A stretch of 64,000 bases of DNA from Anas platyrhynchos (taxonomy: Eukaryota > Chordata > Aves > Anseriformes > Anatidae), in assembly GCF_047663525.1 (NCBI RefSeq), contig NC_092588.1, forward strand, positions 92,935,501 through 92,999,500. Reading direction: 5' to 3'. Each line of letters starts with the position of its first letter. Position 1 is the stretch's first letter. Shown piece by piece: positions 47,868 through 59,125 of this stretch. The notes under the pieces are model-generated. The model had not been told where the DNA came from, made no database searches, and saw nothing but the letters and a program-made list of their open reading frames with translations. The position numbers and the translations under genes are program-made.

Positions 47868-48305
47868 TTATGTATCCCGTTCTTCCCAGATAGAAGAAAA
47901 GCATATCCATCTACTTTTCAAGGCCAATAGGCCTGGGTCAAAAGGCAAGTTCAGGTCAACAGGGGGCGTAACAGCAAAGGCCTTCGATGGCTGTAGCAGC
48001 AGAGGGGCCCATGGCATAACAGTCGGATCAGTAAAGGAGCCCTCAGCTCCCTCACTGTCTGGCAAACCACACGTTTCTGACTGCGGTCCCACACGGCTCT
48101 TTAAGGCCTCAGAGATTGCTCGCCAGATGCCGAGCAATCCCACTGCAACCCTGTCATTTTTAGTTGCAGAGTCCCACACCTTGACCTCAATTTGGTCCCA
48201 TGTTTCAGGCTCATAAACTGTCTGATTGTTAATAAGGAGAATAAGCTGTAAGGTTACCAGGACAGTCTTTGTTTCTAAGGACTTATGATTCCCCGTAATG
48301 TGCAA
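47868..48305 (-). pseudogene. Retroviral-like frame, N-terminal part
   Basis: A 145-codon frame starts in the leader right after a splice-donor-like CTGGTAAGC. It reads GNHKSLETKT, a hydrophobic VLVTLQLILLI stretch, then NNQTVYEPETWDQIEVKVWD. The first 48 or so codons match the frame at 54135-54416 almost exactly. Beyond them this copy continues with GIWRAISEALKS and a Pro-rich part (FAVTPPVDLNLPFDP), while the other copy jumps to different sequence. The early hydrophobic segment would suit an envelope signal peptide; the later part would also suit a Gag matrix/linker. I cannot choose. Here the ATG-GGA start seen in the other copy is ACGGGG, so the frame uses an upstream ATG. Remnant of a deleted provirus. 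Confidence 0.45.
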
Positions 48306-49094
48306 CTGCTTACCAGCGGGAGGCAGTTGTGTGCACAGGTCCGCTTCTCTCAGCTTGAGCTTCTTTTCAGCTCCGGTGCGTCCATTTCCAGTGACTTTCT
48401 GTACGAGCTTCTCTGAGCAGTTTGCTGAGTTTGGCCAAACCTATCTTCGTGAGGCAATCAATGTGCCTGTTCCCATCCTGGTCTCCGTTCTGTCAGCTTG
48501 TTCCTCTTCACTCCTTTTTCCTGCTTCTTTATTCATGACTTAACTTCGTCCCGTGGCCTTTTTCTATCTTGAGGGCAGGCTCCCCTCTTATACCCTTTTC
48601 CCCACAGCAGTCCTTTTCAAAAACAACTTTTCATTGGTCAAACAACTTTGAATATAACAACAACAGTAAACACCCATAATCATCCATGCCTTAATGGCTG
48701 GAGAACAAGAGACCAGCTGGAGAACAACAAACCGGAGTTTGCATGGAGTCTCCTGAATCACCCTTCTTTGTTCCCTCTAACCTCCTTTATATTCCTGATG
48801 GCCTCATTCATCGTTAAGACTCTAATGTTATCATCAACCACGGGGCTTTCAAACCCCCATGGCCACACTCCCAAATCTCCCCCTTCTTTATTAATATCAA
48901 TCGTTTTCTCGACACGAATTACCACTCTATATATAAGAAGGCTTTGCTTTCATATTCTAAGCCAAAATAATTGAATCTCATTGCAGACCTGTAGTTCTTC
49001 TTGAATATGGCAAAAGAATTATGATAAAGTTAAAGCAATTTGAATCCTATGCACAAATTCTAATCCCATATACACAAAATTACTTTGCTAGCAC

Positions 49095-49291
49095 TGTGAG
49101 AAACAAGCCATAACCAATAACTTAGCCTGAGGTGAGGATCTCAGTAAAGTAGTAATTTATTCGCAATTGCAGTGGCGGGCATCCCACAAGCAGGAGTGTG
49201 CCTACTAGTCACACAGTACGGTTTATATACTTTATTTCTCGATGACCGGGCCCCTCCCCTGTTTTCCCATTGACTGGGTAATCCAGGTTCA
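49095..49291 (-). mobile_element. LTR fragment, variant a 3' part
   Basis: It starts TGTGAGAAACAAGCC on + and matches 43408-43600: GGTGAGGATCTCAGT, AAGTAGTAATTTATT, GTTTATATACTTTATTTCTC, then GATGACCGGGCCCCTCCCCT. The match stops at GGGTAATCC (49291) exactly where the shared family U3 would begin, so only the R-U5 side is present. Confidence 0.8.
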
Positions 49292-51690
49292 CAACATACC
49301 CAATGCTTCACAGACAATGCATGGCCTTCAGTTGCTGGCCTGTTAAATTTCAAATTTCTTTTGACTTTTTTACAGTTTGAAGTGGTAATGTTTCCTCACT
49401 TTTCTGACTTGACATCATGATTTCCATCTAATTGTTCTAAGGAGTCGGGTTGTCTACATTTTACAAGGTTGTCTGCTAAGTTTTCTTATCACTGCAAGCA
49501 TATCTCAATACCACATTCTTTGCCTTTAAACAATGTAACTCTGCAAAAACACTTTTTTCCCGCAGCATTGAGAGGAATTCAAAGACTTTACAAATACAAG
49601 CTTTTTTTTTTTTTTTTCAATTTGTGAAATTGCTAAGAAGTTTTGTGCACATTCATTAACTGTATTCAGTGATTACATGAAAAAATGATGATTCATGCAT
49701 ATGAACAAAATAGTTTTGAGGCTTTGATGGAGCACTTCTCAGTTAAAAGACTTTGTGTGCAGGCGATGTTAAGGGTTAAAAACTCTACCAATTTGACCAA
49801 AAAGAGGAACAAGGATGCTTTTGTTCTTATTGTGCTGCACAAAAGAGCAACACATCTTCTCTTTTAAAAAGTCCAGGACTAATATGTTCAGAAAATATTA
49901 GCAATACTATCACCCCAAAATGTTAAGAGAAAGATTTACTTATCTGTTAAAATGTATGGAACTGACAAGACAGTTTACAAATGTGGCTAGGAAATGCACA
50001 GACAGAAAGGCTTAGAGGCAAATCATTGTGTCAGGGCACCAAGCAGATACTTTCTGTAATGAAAGAAGTGTTCTAATTCATAAATCAAGTTTGTCAGGAA
50101 TAAATAAAAAGAAAATCAAAATTTGTACCTTCTGTCTTTACCTCACACTGAGCAAAAAGGTTCTTTTCTTGGAGCATAACAGAAGGAAGCATTATTTGTT
50201 GATCTACTCCAACAAGGTACGTCTGAGCAATGTTTTCCACCCTTCATGTGGCATTTGTGCTGTATATTATCAATATTGGCTGCTGAAGCCAAGGTCTCAG
50301 TTGTCAGCTAAGTGCTCTGCTGTGACTTGGGTTTTAAGCAGCAAATTGTCAATGTCCCTCTGAGAGATGGACAGAGCAGTAAAACCTGTCATTTGCTTTA
50401 ATGGCCCAGACATCAGAAAGAAGTTTTGTCATGGCAGATGAAGCTGTCTGTTAATTCTCCCTCTGCTGCACCGAGAGCAGTGGGATTGCCATGCTTACCC
50501 GTCTAGCAGGGTTCCTCACATAAATTAGCCCAAGCAATTTTCCAGAGTGCAATAAATAAACACTGACCCCTCACTGACATTCAGGGGAGGGCATTGCAGA
50601 TGAGATGTATCCAGGGACACACTAGCTTGGTTTAGCAAATTTCAGTCCTGGGTCAGGAGCAATACTTGACATGATGCAAGAACTGACCAGAATACCCAGA
50701 TCCAGGATAACCATGGTTTGAGTGGTGTACGCTATGATTCTTGCAAACTATGGCACTGATACAGATTAGGTCTTGGACAAATTCAAATTCTTCTGCTACC
50801 ATTAAAAAAGATCAGCTGGTAAATGACACAGTAAAAAGGTTTAATGTCTCCTAACTTTTATGACCTAAAATTCAGGCACTTATTTTAAGGTACTGGTTTG
50901 GACCCCCTCCATAGCTGACAGTCACCTCCTTACAGCAGTTCATCTAACCTGTTTTGGACATTTATCACAGAGTGCTCTTCAAATGTATTTCCCTTTCATC
51001 TTAAAGGAGGAAAAAAACAAATTCACCTCCAGTGTTTGAGGTGATTTAGCATAAAAATGCAACTGTGAGCTTGAGCAACAGACACGTTTTGTTTGCCTGA
51101 GACTGCTCACTCTAGAAGCTTTCTTCAAAAAAGAAGTGCAAACAATTATGCTGAAGCTATTCAATGGATAAGAACAGAGATACTAGGTCAGAACATAAGC
51201 CTAGCTAACACAGCACCCTGAATCTAACAGTGTCCCAAGGAGATGGACAGGGAGAGTTATCAAAAACAAGACAGAGTTTGATATTTCTCTAACTCATTTG
51301 CCAGCATCTAGCATCAACTTTATCCTCAGTACAATCTTACTTCTCCAGAAATCATTTCTGTCACCAGAGCCGAATCAGTGAAGTTTTAATTAAAACATCT
51401 AATTCATTAACAATCTAATTTATTGTCTGTACGAGCAGTCTATACCTGACCCTCAGAGTGGCTGAATGTTCAGGTAGGGTTAAATATGACATAAGTGTTT
51501 CTAAAGGTCATTGCTTATGGAATAGGATTTTATACATCTCCATTTCCTGTTACAAAGCAGAAGTTAAACTGATTCAAAGATTGAAGTCAAAATTTCTAAG
51601 TGACAAAGTATCCTTTATTGTCAGCGCTGGATGCACAGGGGATCCTTCCACCTGATGTGCATGTTTGAAGTAACAAACTATCTCATATTT
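49292..51690. other. Noncoding DNA
   Basis: No gene or transposon was recognised. A T run of 15-16 bases lies near 49603-49617. Confidence 0.5.
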
Positions 51691-53224
51691 ATCATAGAAT
51701 CATAGAATCATAGAATATCCTGAGTTGGAAGGGACCCTTAAGGATCATCAAGTCCAACTCTTGACACCGCACAGGTCTACCCAAAAGTTCAGACCATGTG
51801 ACTAAGTGCACAGTCCAATCTCTTCTTAAATTCAGACAGGCTCGGTGCAGTGACCACTTCCCTGGGGAGCCTGTTCCAGTGTGCAACCACTCTCTCTGTG
51901 AAGAACCCCCTCCTGATGTCAAGCCTAAACTTCCCCTGCCTCAGCTTAACCCCGTTCCCGCGGGTCCTGTCACTGGTGTTAATGGAGAAAAGGTCTCCTG
52001 CCTCTCGACACCCCCTTACGAGGAAGTTGTAGACTGCGATGAGGTCTCCCCTCAGCCTCCTCTTCTCCAGGCTGAACAGGCCCAGTGCCCTCAGCCGTTC
52101 CTCGTACGTCTTCCCCTCCAGGCCTTTCACCATCTTCGTAGCCCTCCTCTGGACACTCTCCAACAGTTTCATGTCCTTTTTATACTGTGGTGCCCAGAAC
52201 TGCACACAGTACTCGAGGTGAGGCCGCACCAGCGCAGAGTAGAGCGGGACAATCACCTCCCTTGACCTACTAGCGATGCCATGCTTGATGCACCCCAGGA
52301 CACGGTTGGCCCTCCTGGCTGCCAGGGCACACTGCCGGCTCATATTCAACTTGCTGTCTACCACAACCCCCAGATCCCTCTCTTCTAGGCTGCTCTCCAG
52401 CATCTCATCGCCCAGTCTGTACGTGCAGCCAGGGTTTCCCCGTCCCAGGTGCAGGACCCGGCACTTGCTCTTATTGAACTTCATGCGGTTGGTGATCGCC
52501 CAGCTCTCCAACCTATCCAGATCTCTCTACAGGGACTTTCCACCCTCATCAGGGTCCACCACTCCTCCAATTTTAGTGTCATTGGCAAATTTGCTCAAAA
52601 CACCTTCTAGTCCTACATACAAATTATTTGTACAAAAAACATTGAAGAGGACTGGCCCTAAAATGGAGCCTTGGGGGACCCAACTGGTGACTGTCTGCCA
52701 GCCTGACGCAGCCCCATTTACCATAACCCTTTGGGCCCTGCCCGTTAGCCAATTGCTCACCCATCGTATGATGTTTTTATTTAGCTGTATGGTGGACATT
52801 TTGTCCAGTAGGATCCTATGGGAAACCATGTCAAAAGCCTTGCTGAAGTCCAAAAAAATCACATCAGCTGGTTTCCCTTGGTCCACCATACGGGTGATCT
52901 TAGCATAAAAGGAAACCAGGTTAGTTAGGCAGGACCTACCCTTCACAAACCCATGCTGGCTGGGACCAATGACTGCTTTGTCCCCCAGGTGCGCCTCAAT
53001 ACGTTCGAGAACCATCTTCTCCATGATTTTACCAGGCACTGACGTGAGACTGACAGGCCTGTAATTGCTAGGGTCTTCTTTCTGACCCTTCTTGAAAATC
53101 GGCACAACATTTGCCAGCTTCCAGTCTACCGGGACCTCTCCAAATTCCCAGGATCGTTGAAAAATAATTGAGAGAGGTTCTGCGATGACGTCCGCCAGCT
53201 CTTTCAGCACCCGGGGTTTTGCTG
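51691..53224 (-). mobile_element. CR1 LINE fragment, young copy B
   Basis: The longest CR1 in the window is inserted on the minus strand. The + strand begins with ATCATAGAAT repeats (CR1 3' end) and ends near 53220 inside ORF2. A 6 bp TATTTA at 51686-51691 and 53225-53230 is a possible target duplication, though CR1 often lacks one. It is about 98% like copy A over their overlap by my count. Confidence 0.9.
51789..53221 (-). pseudogene. CR1 ORF2 reverse transcriptase, one stop
   Basis: The reverse-transcriptase half of CR1 ORF2 is readable in a single frame for about 470 codons, from KPRVLKELADV at the truncation point to the natural stop at the right of the 3' UTR. Motifs in order are [28 protein letters not shown] (52831-52853) with the first catalytic Asp, PQGSILGPVLFN, and the FADD equivalent at 52578-52589. 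One in-frame TAG at 52527-52529 replaces the Gln codon of copy A (GGKALQRDL), a single C-to-T change. The catalytic box reads FAND, so the first Asp of the pair has become Asn, which should abolish activity. The upstream endonuclease is missing through 5' truncation. The frame is otherwise free of shifts. Confidence 0.9.
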
Positions 53225-53230
53225 TATTTA

Positions 53231-53931
53231 TACAGCAAAACAATGAATATTCTATTAATGCCTATACATATTCATTACCTAAACCCACCTACTCTCGCTT
53301 CATATGCTAATTAGCTTATCAGTCTTTGCACTTGCGCAAAGCCTCCCAAGAATTGTGGGCCAGGGTCTTCGGGATGTGAGCAGTGGTCTTTGGGAGAAAG
53401 ACTGTAGGTATTCCTCATGATGCACTTTTCACCTTTTGCTTAAAGAAAGCCAAGTTGGCTGAATCACTTGGTAATTACCTTTGAAGCTGCAGGAATGCCG
53501 AACTGGCTCAAGTTATCTCAAGTTTCAGCCTAGCTGAGGGTCGACAGATAACGGGATGTTTCAATTAACAAGATGCTTCAACACAACAGAAGGTCAACAG
53601 ATAACAAGATGTCATCTATTTTGTTCTCATTAATTTTTAACCACAAGATTTATTCTATCCTAAAGTGAGTTTATACAATATCAAAACACACTACCCATAC
53701 AACAAACTATAGGGTGGTATCACAATCTTCATATGTTCAGCATAACCAGCAGTGTGAAAATGGGAAATCAGTCCTGATAGAAAACTTTCAAAAATACAAT
53801 TACCCTGCAGTAGGCCTTGGGTTGGGGCAAACAAATGTGAAGACATGCTTTGTGTAACAGCATCTCAGATGGGCCAACCTATTAGAGGGAATAAAAAAAC
53901 GAGTTATTCAAAGTGAATCTCAGCTTCCTAT
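53231..53931. other. Unclassified, possibly LTR-derived
   Basis: No gene was recognised. Parts (CCTATACATATTCATTACCT, CTCGCTTCATATGC) resemble U3 phrases of the TGTTATAAAT-end LTRs (47630, 47700, 56070), so a decayed LTR is possible. It also contains repeated GGTCGACAGATAAC / GGTCAACAGATAACAAGATG phrases near 53540 and 53592. Confidence 0.35.
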
Positions 53932-55018
53932 TGTTATAAATGAAGTCTCAACTCAATCTAAATTTAGTAATATTTATAAAAGGAATATTTATAAAAGGCA
54001 AGTAAACAGCACTGGGTGTGCAGGGAGTCTACACTCCACCAACACGCACGTCTATTACATCAGGTGGCTGGTTTTTATGCTCCTAGGCTACTACATATTC
54101 AACAACACTTTTGGAAAAAACAGGGTTGTTATAATTAGTTTCCCGGGATCTGAACCATCCCACGGACGCATGCATATTGGTCTCCAGTGGTCCCTCTGGG
54201 GGGTCGCTCATACAGAAGGCTCATAGTCTTCCTCTCAGGCTCTGTCCTTTGGTTGTTCTTCAGCTGTTCTTTAGTTGCAGAGTCCCATACCTTGACCTCA
54301 ATTTGGTCCCATGTTTCAGGCTCATAAACTGTCTGATTGTTAATAAGGAGAATAAGCTGTAAGGTTACCAGGACAGTCTTTGTTTCTAAGGACTTATGAT
54401 TTCCCATAATGCGCAACTGCTTACCAGCGGGAGGCGGTTGTGTGCACGGGTCCGCTTCTCTCAGCTTGAGCTTCTTTTCAGCTCCGGTGCGTCCATTTCC
54501 AGTGACTTTCTGTACGAGCTTCTCTGAGCAGTTTGCTGAGTTTGGCCGAACTTATCTTCATGAGGCAATCAATGTGCCTGTTCCCGTCCTGGTCTCCGTT
54601 CTGCCAGCCTGTTTCTCTTCGCTCCTTTTTCCTGCTTCTTTATTCATGACGTGACTTCATCATGTTGCCTTTTTTTTTATCTTGAGGGCAGGCTCCCCTC
54701 TTATACCCTTTTCCCCACAGCAGTCCTTTTCAAAAACAACTTTTCATTGGTCAAACAACTTTGCATATAACAGCAACAGCAAACACCCAGAAACTTCCAT
54801 GCCTTAATGGCTGAAGAACAAGAAACCCAAGACTGCATGGAGTTTCCTGAATCACCCTTTTTTGTTCCCTTTAAATTCCTGATGGCCTCATCATTAGGAG
54901 TCTGATGTTATCATCAACCACAAGGCTTTCTGACCCCCATGGCCATACTCCCACGTCTCCCCCTTCTTTATTAATATCAACCATTTTCTGGACACAAATT
55001 ACCACTCCATATATGACA
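53932..55018 (-). mobile_element. Internally deleted ERV, TGTTATATAT family, copy 2
   Basis: On + it starts TGTTATAAATGAAGTC and ends CCATATATGACA. The minus-strand order equals copy 1: U3 start, TATA-like GGTATAAGAGGGG, AATAAAGAAGC near 54640, leader with CTGGTAAGC, broken frame, then the LTR-like end with GGAGCATAAAAACC and the CACCCAGTGCTG block. It is shorter than copy 1 because the middle is deleted differently. Flanks (cctat / tggtg) show no target duplication. Confidence 0.65.
54135..54416 (-). pseudogene. Retroviral-like frame, deleted version
   Basis: A 93-codon frame has the same start as the copy at 47868-48305: MGNHKSLETKT after a donor-like GTAAGC, the hydrophobic VLVTLQLILLI, then NNQTVYEPETWDQIEVKVWD. 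After SATK it jumps to a different hydrophilic tail (EQLKNNQRTEPERK...RGMVQIPGN), consistent with an internal deletion joining the N-terminal part of one retroviral gene to a 3' region. The first Met plus Gly in this copy could be myristoylated. Confidence 0.45.
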
Positions 55019-55870
55019 TGGTGATGTGGCTTGCAACTAGTGATAGGTTAAATCCCAGATTTACCTATGCCAGTCACCTGCATGAAGTGAAAACCAAGTG
55101 CTCTCATTACAGTGGTGAGGAGCGTTGCGGAGGTGCTGCAGTGGTTTGTCACCATTGGCATTTCACCCAGAATTGGCATAAGGATTAGGACATGAATGGA
55201 TTGAATACACACCCTGCTTGCAGTCAAGCCTCCTTGGGACCATGAGGTTGTGAGAGGTAGATGTACATTGGGCTTTTCATTTCCTAGGGGCAGATGTTTC
55301 CTGGGTGGCTGTCACAGGCATCTGCTGCTCTGCACTCCCCATGTTTGCAGCTCTTGCTGAGATTATTTGTTTTATGGCTGAGGTTCAGCCATATTTTTGT
55401 CAACACGTGCTTCAAAACCATTTGAATGGTTTTGAAGGTTTTGTTTAGCTACTCATTATTCTTTCTTTCTTTCTTTCTTTCTTTCTCTCTCTCTCTCTCT
55501 CTCTCCTTCCTTCCTTCCTTCTTTTTCCTGTTGGTTTGTCTGCAGAGAATACCAAAGGGAGATAAGTCCTGAGATAAGGTGGGAGTGAAGTGTATTTGAT
55601 TGTATGACCACTTAAAAGATTTATCTTCAAAGAAAATTCATCCTTAATTTATCTATAAAAAACAACTCTCCAGGTTGCACAAGTTTTTAGAGGGGTTCCT
55701 TTGAGTATTTGTCCTATTTAGTTAGGCAAAATCATACTGTTCACTACTAAGTGCAACAATAGACTGAGACAATTAGTGACAGGTTCCAGCATGGTGGGAA
55801 GTGGAATCACATGTGAAAGCAAAAATACATCTTTGTTCATAAGTGGTGTGCCTGAATCTCTGATAGAAAT
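55019..55870. other. Noncoding DNA with a pyrimidine tract
   Basis: No gene was recognised. The CTTT/CT/TTCC microsatellite lies at 55461-55530. The last five bases (55866-55870, GAAAT) are the left target duplication of the next LTR. Confidence 0.55.
55461..55530 (+). repeat. (CTTT)n-(CT)n-(TTCC)n compound microsatellite
   Basis: About 22 bases of CTTT units pass into about 22 bases of CT and then TTCC units, a 70 bp pure pyrimidine strand. Such mirror-like tracts can form triplex DNA. Confidence 0.95.
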
Positions 55871-56560
55871 TGTTATAAATGAAGTCTCAACTCTGAATTT
55901 AGTAACATAAAAGAAAATTTATAAAAGGCAAGTAAACAGTGCTGGGTGCGCGGGGAGTCTTACCAACACGCACACGCAACCGTCGAACTTTCCAAATATA
56001 TAAAGGACATTGCTGTTACATATTTACAAGAAACCCGAGTACGCCTATGCATATGGATATCCTATCCCCGCTTCATATTATAATTCTCTTTGTGGTGGTC
56101 GTTGTGGGCGAAAGGCTCACGGTTTCCCCATCACCATTAGCAACCTTTTGTTCCAGACTGCAGGAGTGGCTTCGACTGTCTCCCTCTTCTTCTACATATG
56201 CTCTGCCCACCACAAGGTTCCCGAAAGCAACAAAACGTGATTGCTTTTCCCGCATTTCGTTAACACTTGAAACCACACTAAACAATAAATGTTAACAGTT
56301 CTAACCAGCAACCCCCACACACAACTTCCGTGCCTTAACAGAGGGGAAAACAAGCAACCCCAGACGGCAGGGCGTCGCCTCAATCACCCTTCTTTATTTC
56401 CTCTAAACTCTTTACATTCCTGATGACCTCATCGTTAAAGAGTTTGATGTTATCACCAACCACGAGGCTTTCCGACCCCCATTGCCACATTCCCAAATCT
56501 CCCCCTTCTTTATTAATATCAACCATTTTTCTGACATGAATTACCACTCCATATATAACA
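55871..56560 (-). mobile_element. Solo LTR, TGTTATATAT family, 690 bp, clean ends
   Basis: A perfect 5 bp target duplication GAAAT flanks it (55866-55870 and 56561-56565), so these are true LTR ends: TGTTATATAT start and CATTTATAACA end on the minus strand. The outer 10 or so bases are near-perfect inverted repeats. The first 260 bases match the shared family U3, with a purine tract AAAGAAGGGGGAGA. The middle is unique in the window. The last 150 bases match the left ends of 47438 and 53932 (GCACCCAGCACTGTTTACTTG). The TATA-like CCTTTATATATTTGG is near 56005. This copy fixes the family boundaries. Confidence 0.9.
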
Positions 56561-56565
56561 GAAAT

Positions 56566-59125
56566 GATAGTTTCCTTAGTATTTTGCAACAATACCAGCG
56601 TTGTGAGAGTTTTGAGATGGATGAAGTATCATTTCTTAGAGCTGTCTGCAAAGAGATTTGTATAATACAACGTATTTGCCGTTAACATTTTGTTGTTATT
56701 ATTTAGTGGGTTTGTTATCCTATCCCAGCACTGAGTAGGGGTTTATATGAAGTTTCTAGTGGAGAACAACTACTGTCTAAACTTTCTGAGAAACCTTTTC
56801 AATAGGCTTGATTGGCACATAAAATACACTTCCAGAAATTTGTGTGCGCCAAAGGATGAAAAGAGTATCAGGGAAAACAGTGCTATGAATATCTTCAGGG
56901 CTGATTCAGTATCATTTTTCGCTGGTGAAGACTCCAGAAAGCTCTACAGAAGGAAGAGGGTCCTCATTCACTTGCCAAAATGGGAGATTTGGTGGCATCT
57001 TAACGCTTTTGCAGTCTGCACTTTATTGTATCTGACAGAACTGGATTTCTAATTGGGAAACTGATTGTTCAATCAGTTTGGGAGCACGTAAAAAAAGAAA
57101 GATTATTTTTTTAGAAAAATATAAGATGTAAACTGACAGCTGTTATTTTGATTCCTGCCTGGTAGATATCTAGTGAGGTCTGCCACCTCTTATCCACAAT
57201 ACAGGATTAGAAGTATGTGAACCATCTTGCCTATACTGAGAAACAATTCAAGGTGAGAATTTTGAACTTGAGTTCTAAAGCTTTAAATTATTTGCATTAA
57301 AGTTTCTTCCATTTTTAACAGTCATGTCCCCCATCCCATCCCATCCCATCCCATCCCATCCCATCCCATCCCATCCCATCCCATCCCATCCTATCCCATC
57401 CCTTCCCCCCCTCCTTGTATATGTAACACATACATGGATAGCATCAAAATTATGGAAGTATAACAAATATCATAGACCTAAAGAGTTTCTTGTCTCTACT
57501 GCTGTCAGATCATGGTTGAGCCAGAGGAAGTAGAGCTACTTTCCTGACATTAAACCAATGCAGTTTCTGTCCATTCTTGGTCTTTTTGTGTTAGATAGGA
57601 AGGAGAAAAAGAATATTTCATCCTAGTCCATATATCCAGTGAAACATTTGTTTTAATATGATGTGAATGGTTAATCCAATGTTGTACTCTGGTTCTGAAA
57701 TATTTGCATATGCCACAAGGATGGGATTGAGAATTGGAAGAGCCCAAGTTTGTTCTTCACTCTTTCAGAAATGGAAATCAGGCAATCTCATTTGACATTT
57801 TCAAGCATCTGCAAGATGAGGAAAGATATATTTAGGATCAACAAAGTCAATATATTAACATCTGAAAAGCAGTTTGAAGTCTCCAGGCACAAAGTATTGT
57901 AGGAAATGTAGAAAAGAGACACTATTAGAATTCAGACAAATTTTAATTTTATTTTTTTTTTCTTTTCAGCCACCTTGGTTTGCTCTGAAATGCCAATGAC
58001 ATGTATGGTATTTTTAATAACAGTTTAAGCCTGTATCGAATTTTCATCTTGGCTAAATTGCTCTTGCAACCAGCCCATGCCTTTTGGAGTAAAGAGTGGT
58101 CAGTGAGGGACAGTGATGTGTGGTGTGGATTAATGTGTGTTTAGTGGGCCTGAGAAAAGGTGAAGAAAGTTTGCTAGAAGAGTTGAAAAGTTTTCTGGCT
58201 CATTATTCAATTAGCTGGAAAAAATGGAAGTGACACACTAATGACAGGACTAATACAGAGCATCTCAGCACACTGTCAGCCACAAGCACACCTGCTTCCT
58301 AACATCAGCACTTGTCAGTTTTCATAGACTCTGCTAAATAGAATGTTCCTGAGGAACAAGAGGAAAATGAATAAAAGCCCTACTTCTTTATCTTGCTCAC
58401 AGCAAACACTGAAAGCAGCTCTGTGCCTCACAAAAGGATGACAGTCACAGTTTCTCATAATGACTCTGTTGGTCCTGCTCTGACAAGTGTACGGTACACA
58501 CGTTGATACTCCCTGCCAGCAGCTCACTAAATCGTCTGTGGGAGCATCATCGAGGGTCTGTGAACTGGGTCATTGCTGCTGGAGGAAGCAAGCTAAATCA
58601 GCATGCAGACAGTGCCCTGATTTGCAGAGGTTTCCTCTGCCTAGGCCAAGGACACCTCTGCCTCTGTGGGGGGGGGATGGTCTCTCTATCAACTGTTGCC
58701 TGTCTGTAAAACTGCAAGTGCTGGGTAGCTTTTGTTCAGCTGTTGGCATTGTTCCTGGCCTGAGGACCCAGCAAATGTGTCCTTTTTTTCATATTCATGT
58801 CTTGAGCAAAGACAGGATGAGCTGTCACCTCCTCAAGCTAGGTCTCCATTTGTACATGTCCGTTTCTGATTGCCTGACTTCTCAGGACCAGAAGTCAATG
58901 TGTAGTTTTCCTTCAGTCAAAGAAAACATTGCCTCAGATTTCTTGGTCTTTTCTTGCATTGGAAGTTCATGAACAAGAGGCCTGAATCTGCACAGTTATA
59001 GTTTGAAAGGCAGGTGAAATGGCAGGTCCACTCAAGGCACAGGTTTTACAAGAAAGGGCCATTCTTGATGGCACAAACCTGCTTCTACCCTGTTGGTTAC
59101 ATAAAAGCAATTATTTTTCCAATAG
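56566..59125. other. Noncoding DNA with a pentamer repeat
   Basis: No gene was recognised. It contains the (CCATC)n array at 57331-57400. The 161-codon frame at 58487-58972 has no domain, and an overlapping frame runs beside it. Confidence 0.5.
57331..57400 (+). repeat. (CCATC)n pentamer array, 14 units
   Basis: Twelve perfect CCATC units, one CTATC variant and one more CCATC unit. On the minus strand the array is GGGAT-rich and reads as a Gly-Trp-Asp-Gly-Met repeat in one frame, a by-product of the repeat rather than a gene. Confidence 0.95.

Larger units (their letters stand above)
47438..48938 (-). mobile_element. Internally deleted ERV, TGTTATATAT family, copy 1
   Basis: On + it begins TGTTATAAATGAGG and ends ...CCACTCTATATATAAGA, the same two ends as the 690 bp solo LTR at 55871-56560 (last base pair changed). 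On the minus strand the order is: family U3 start; TATA-like GGGTATAAGAGGGG with AATAAAGAAGC near 48520; leader with a CTGGTAAGC donor-like site; a broken retroviral frame (48305-47868); a purine-rich AAAGGGAGACA (about 47826-47836); then an LTR-like end with tandem repeats. A 4 bp AGGC lies directly outside both ends (47434-47437, 48939-48942). Most internal genes are gone. Confidence 0.65.

Noticed and set aside
51798-52908. Long + strand frames opposite the CR1 (155 and 210 codons) and their twins at 20219-21008
   Set aside because: They are antisense shadows of CR1 ORF2, repeated in both CR1 copies.
57275-57533. Frames of repeated Gly-Trp-Asp or Ile-Pro-Ser-His units
   Set aside because: They are translations of the CCATC microsatellite, not genes.
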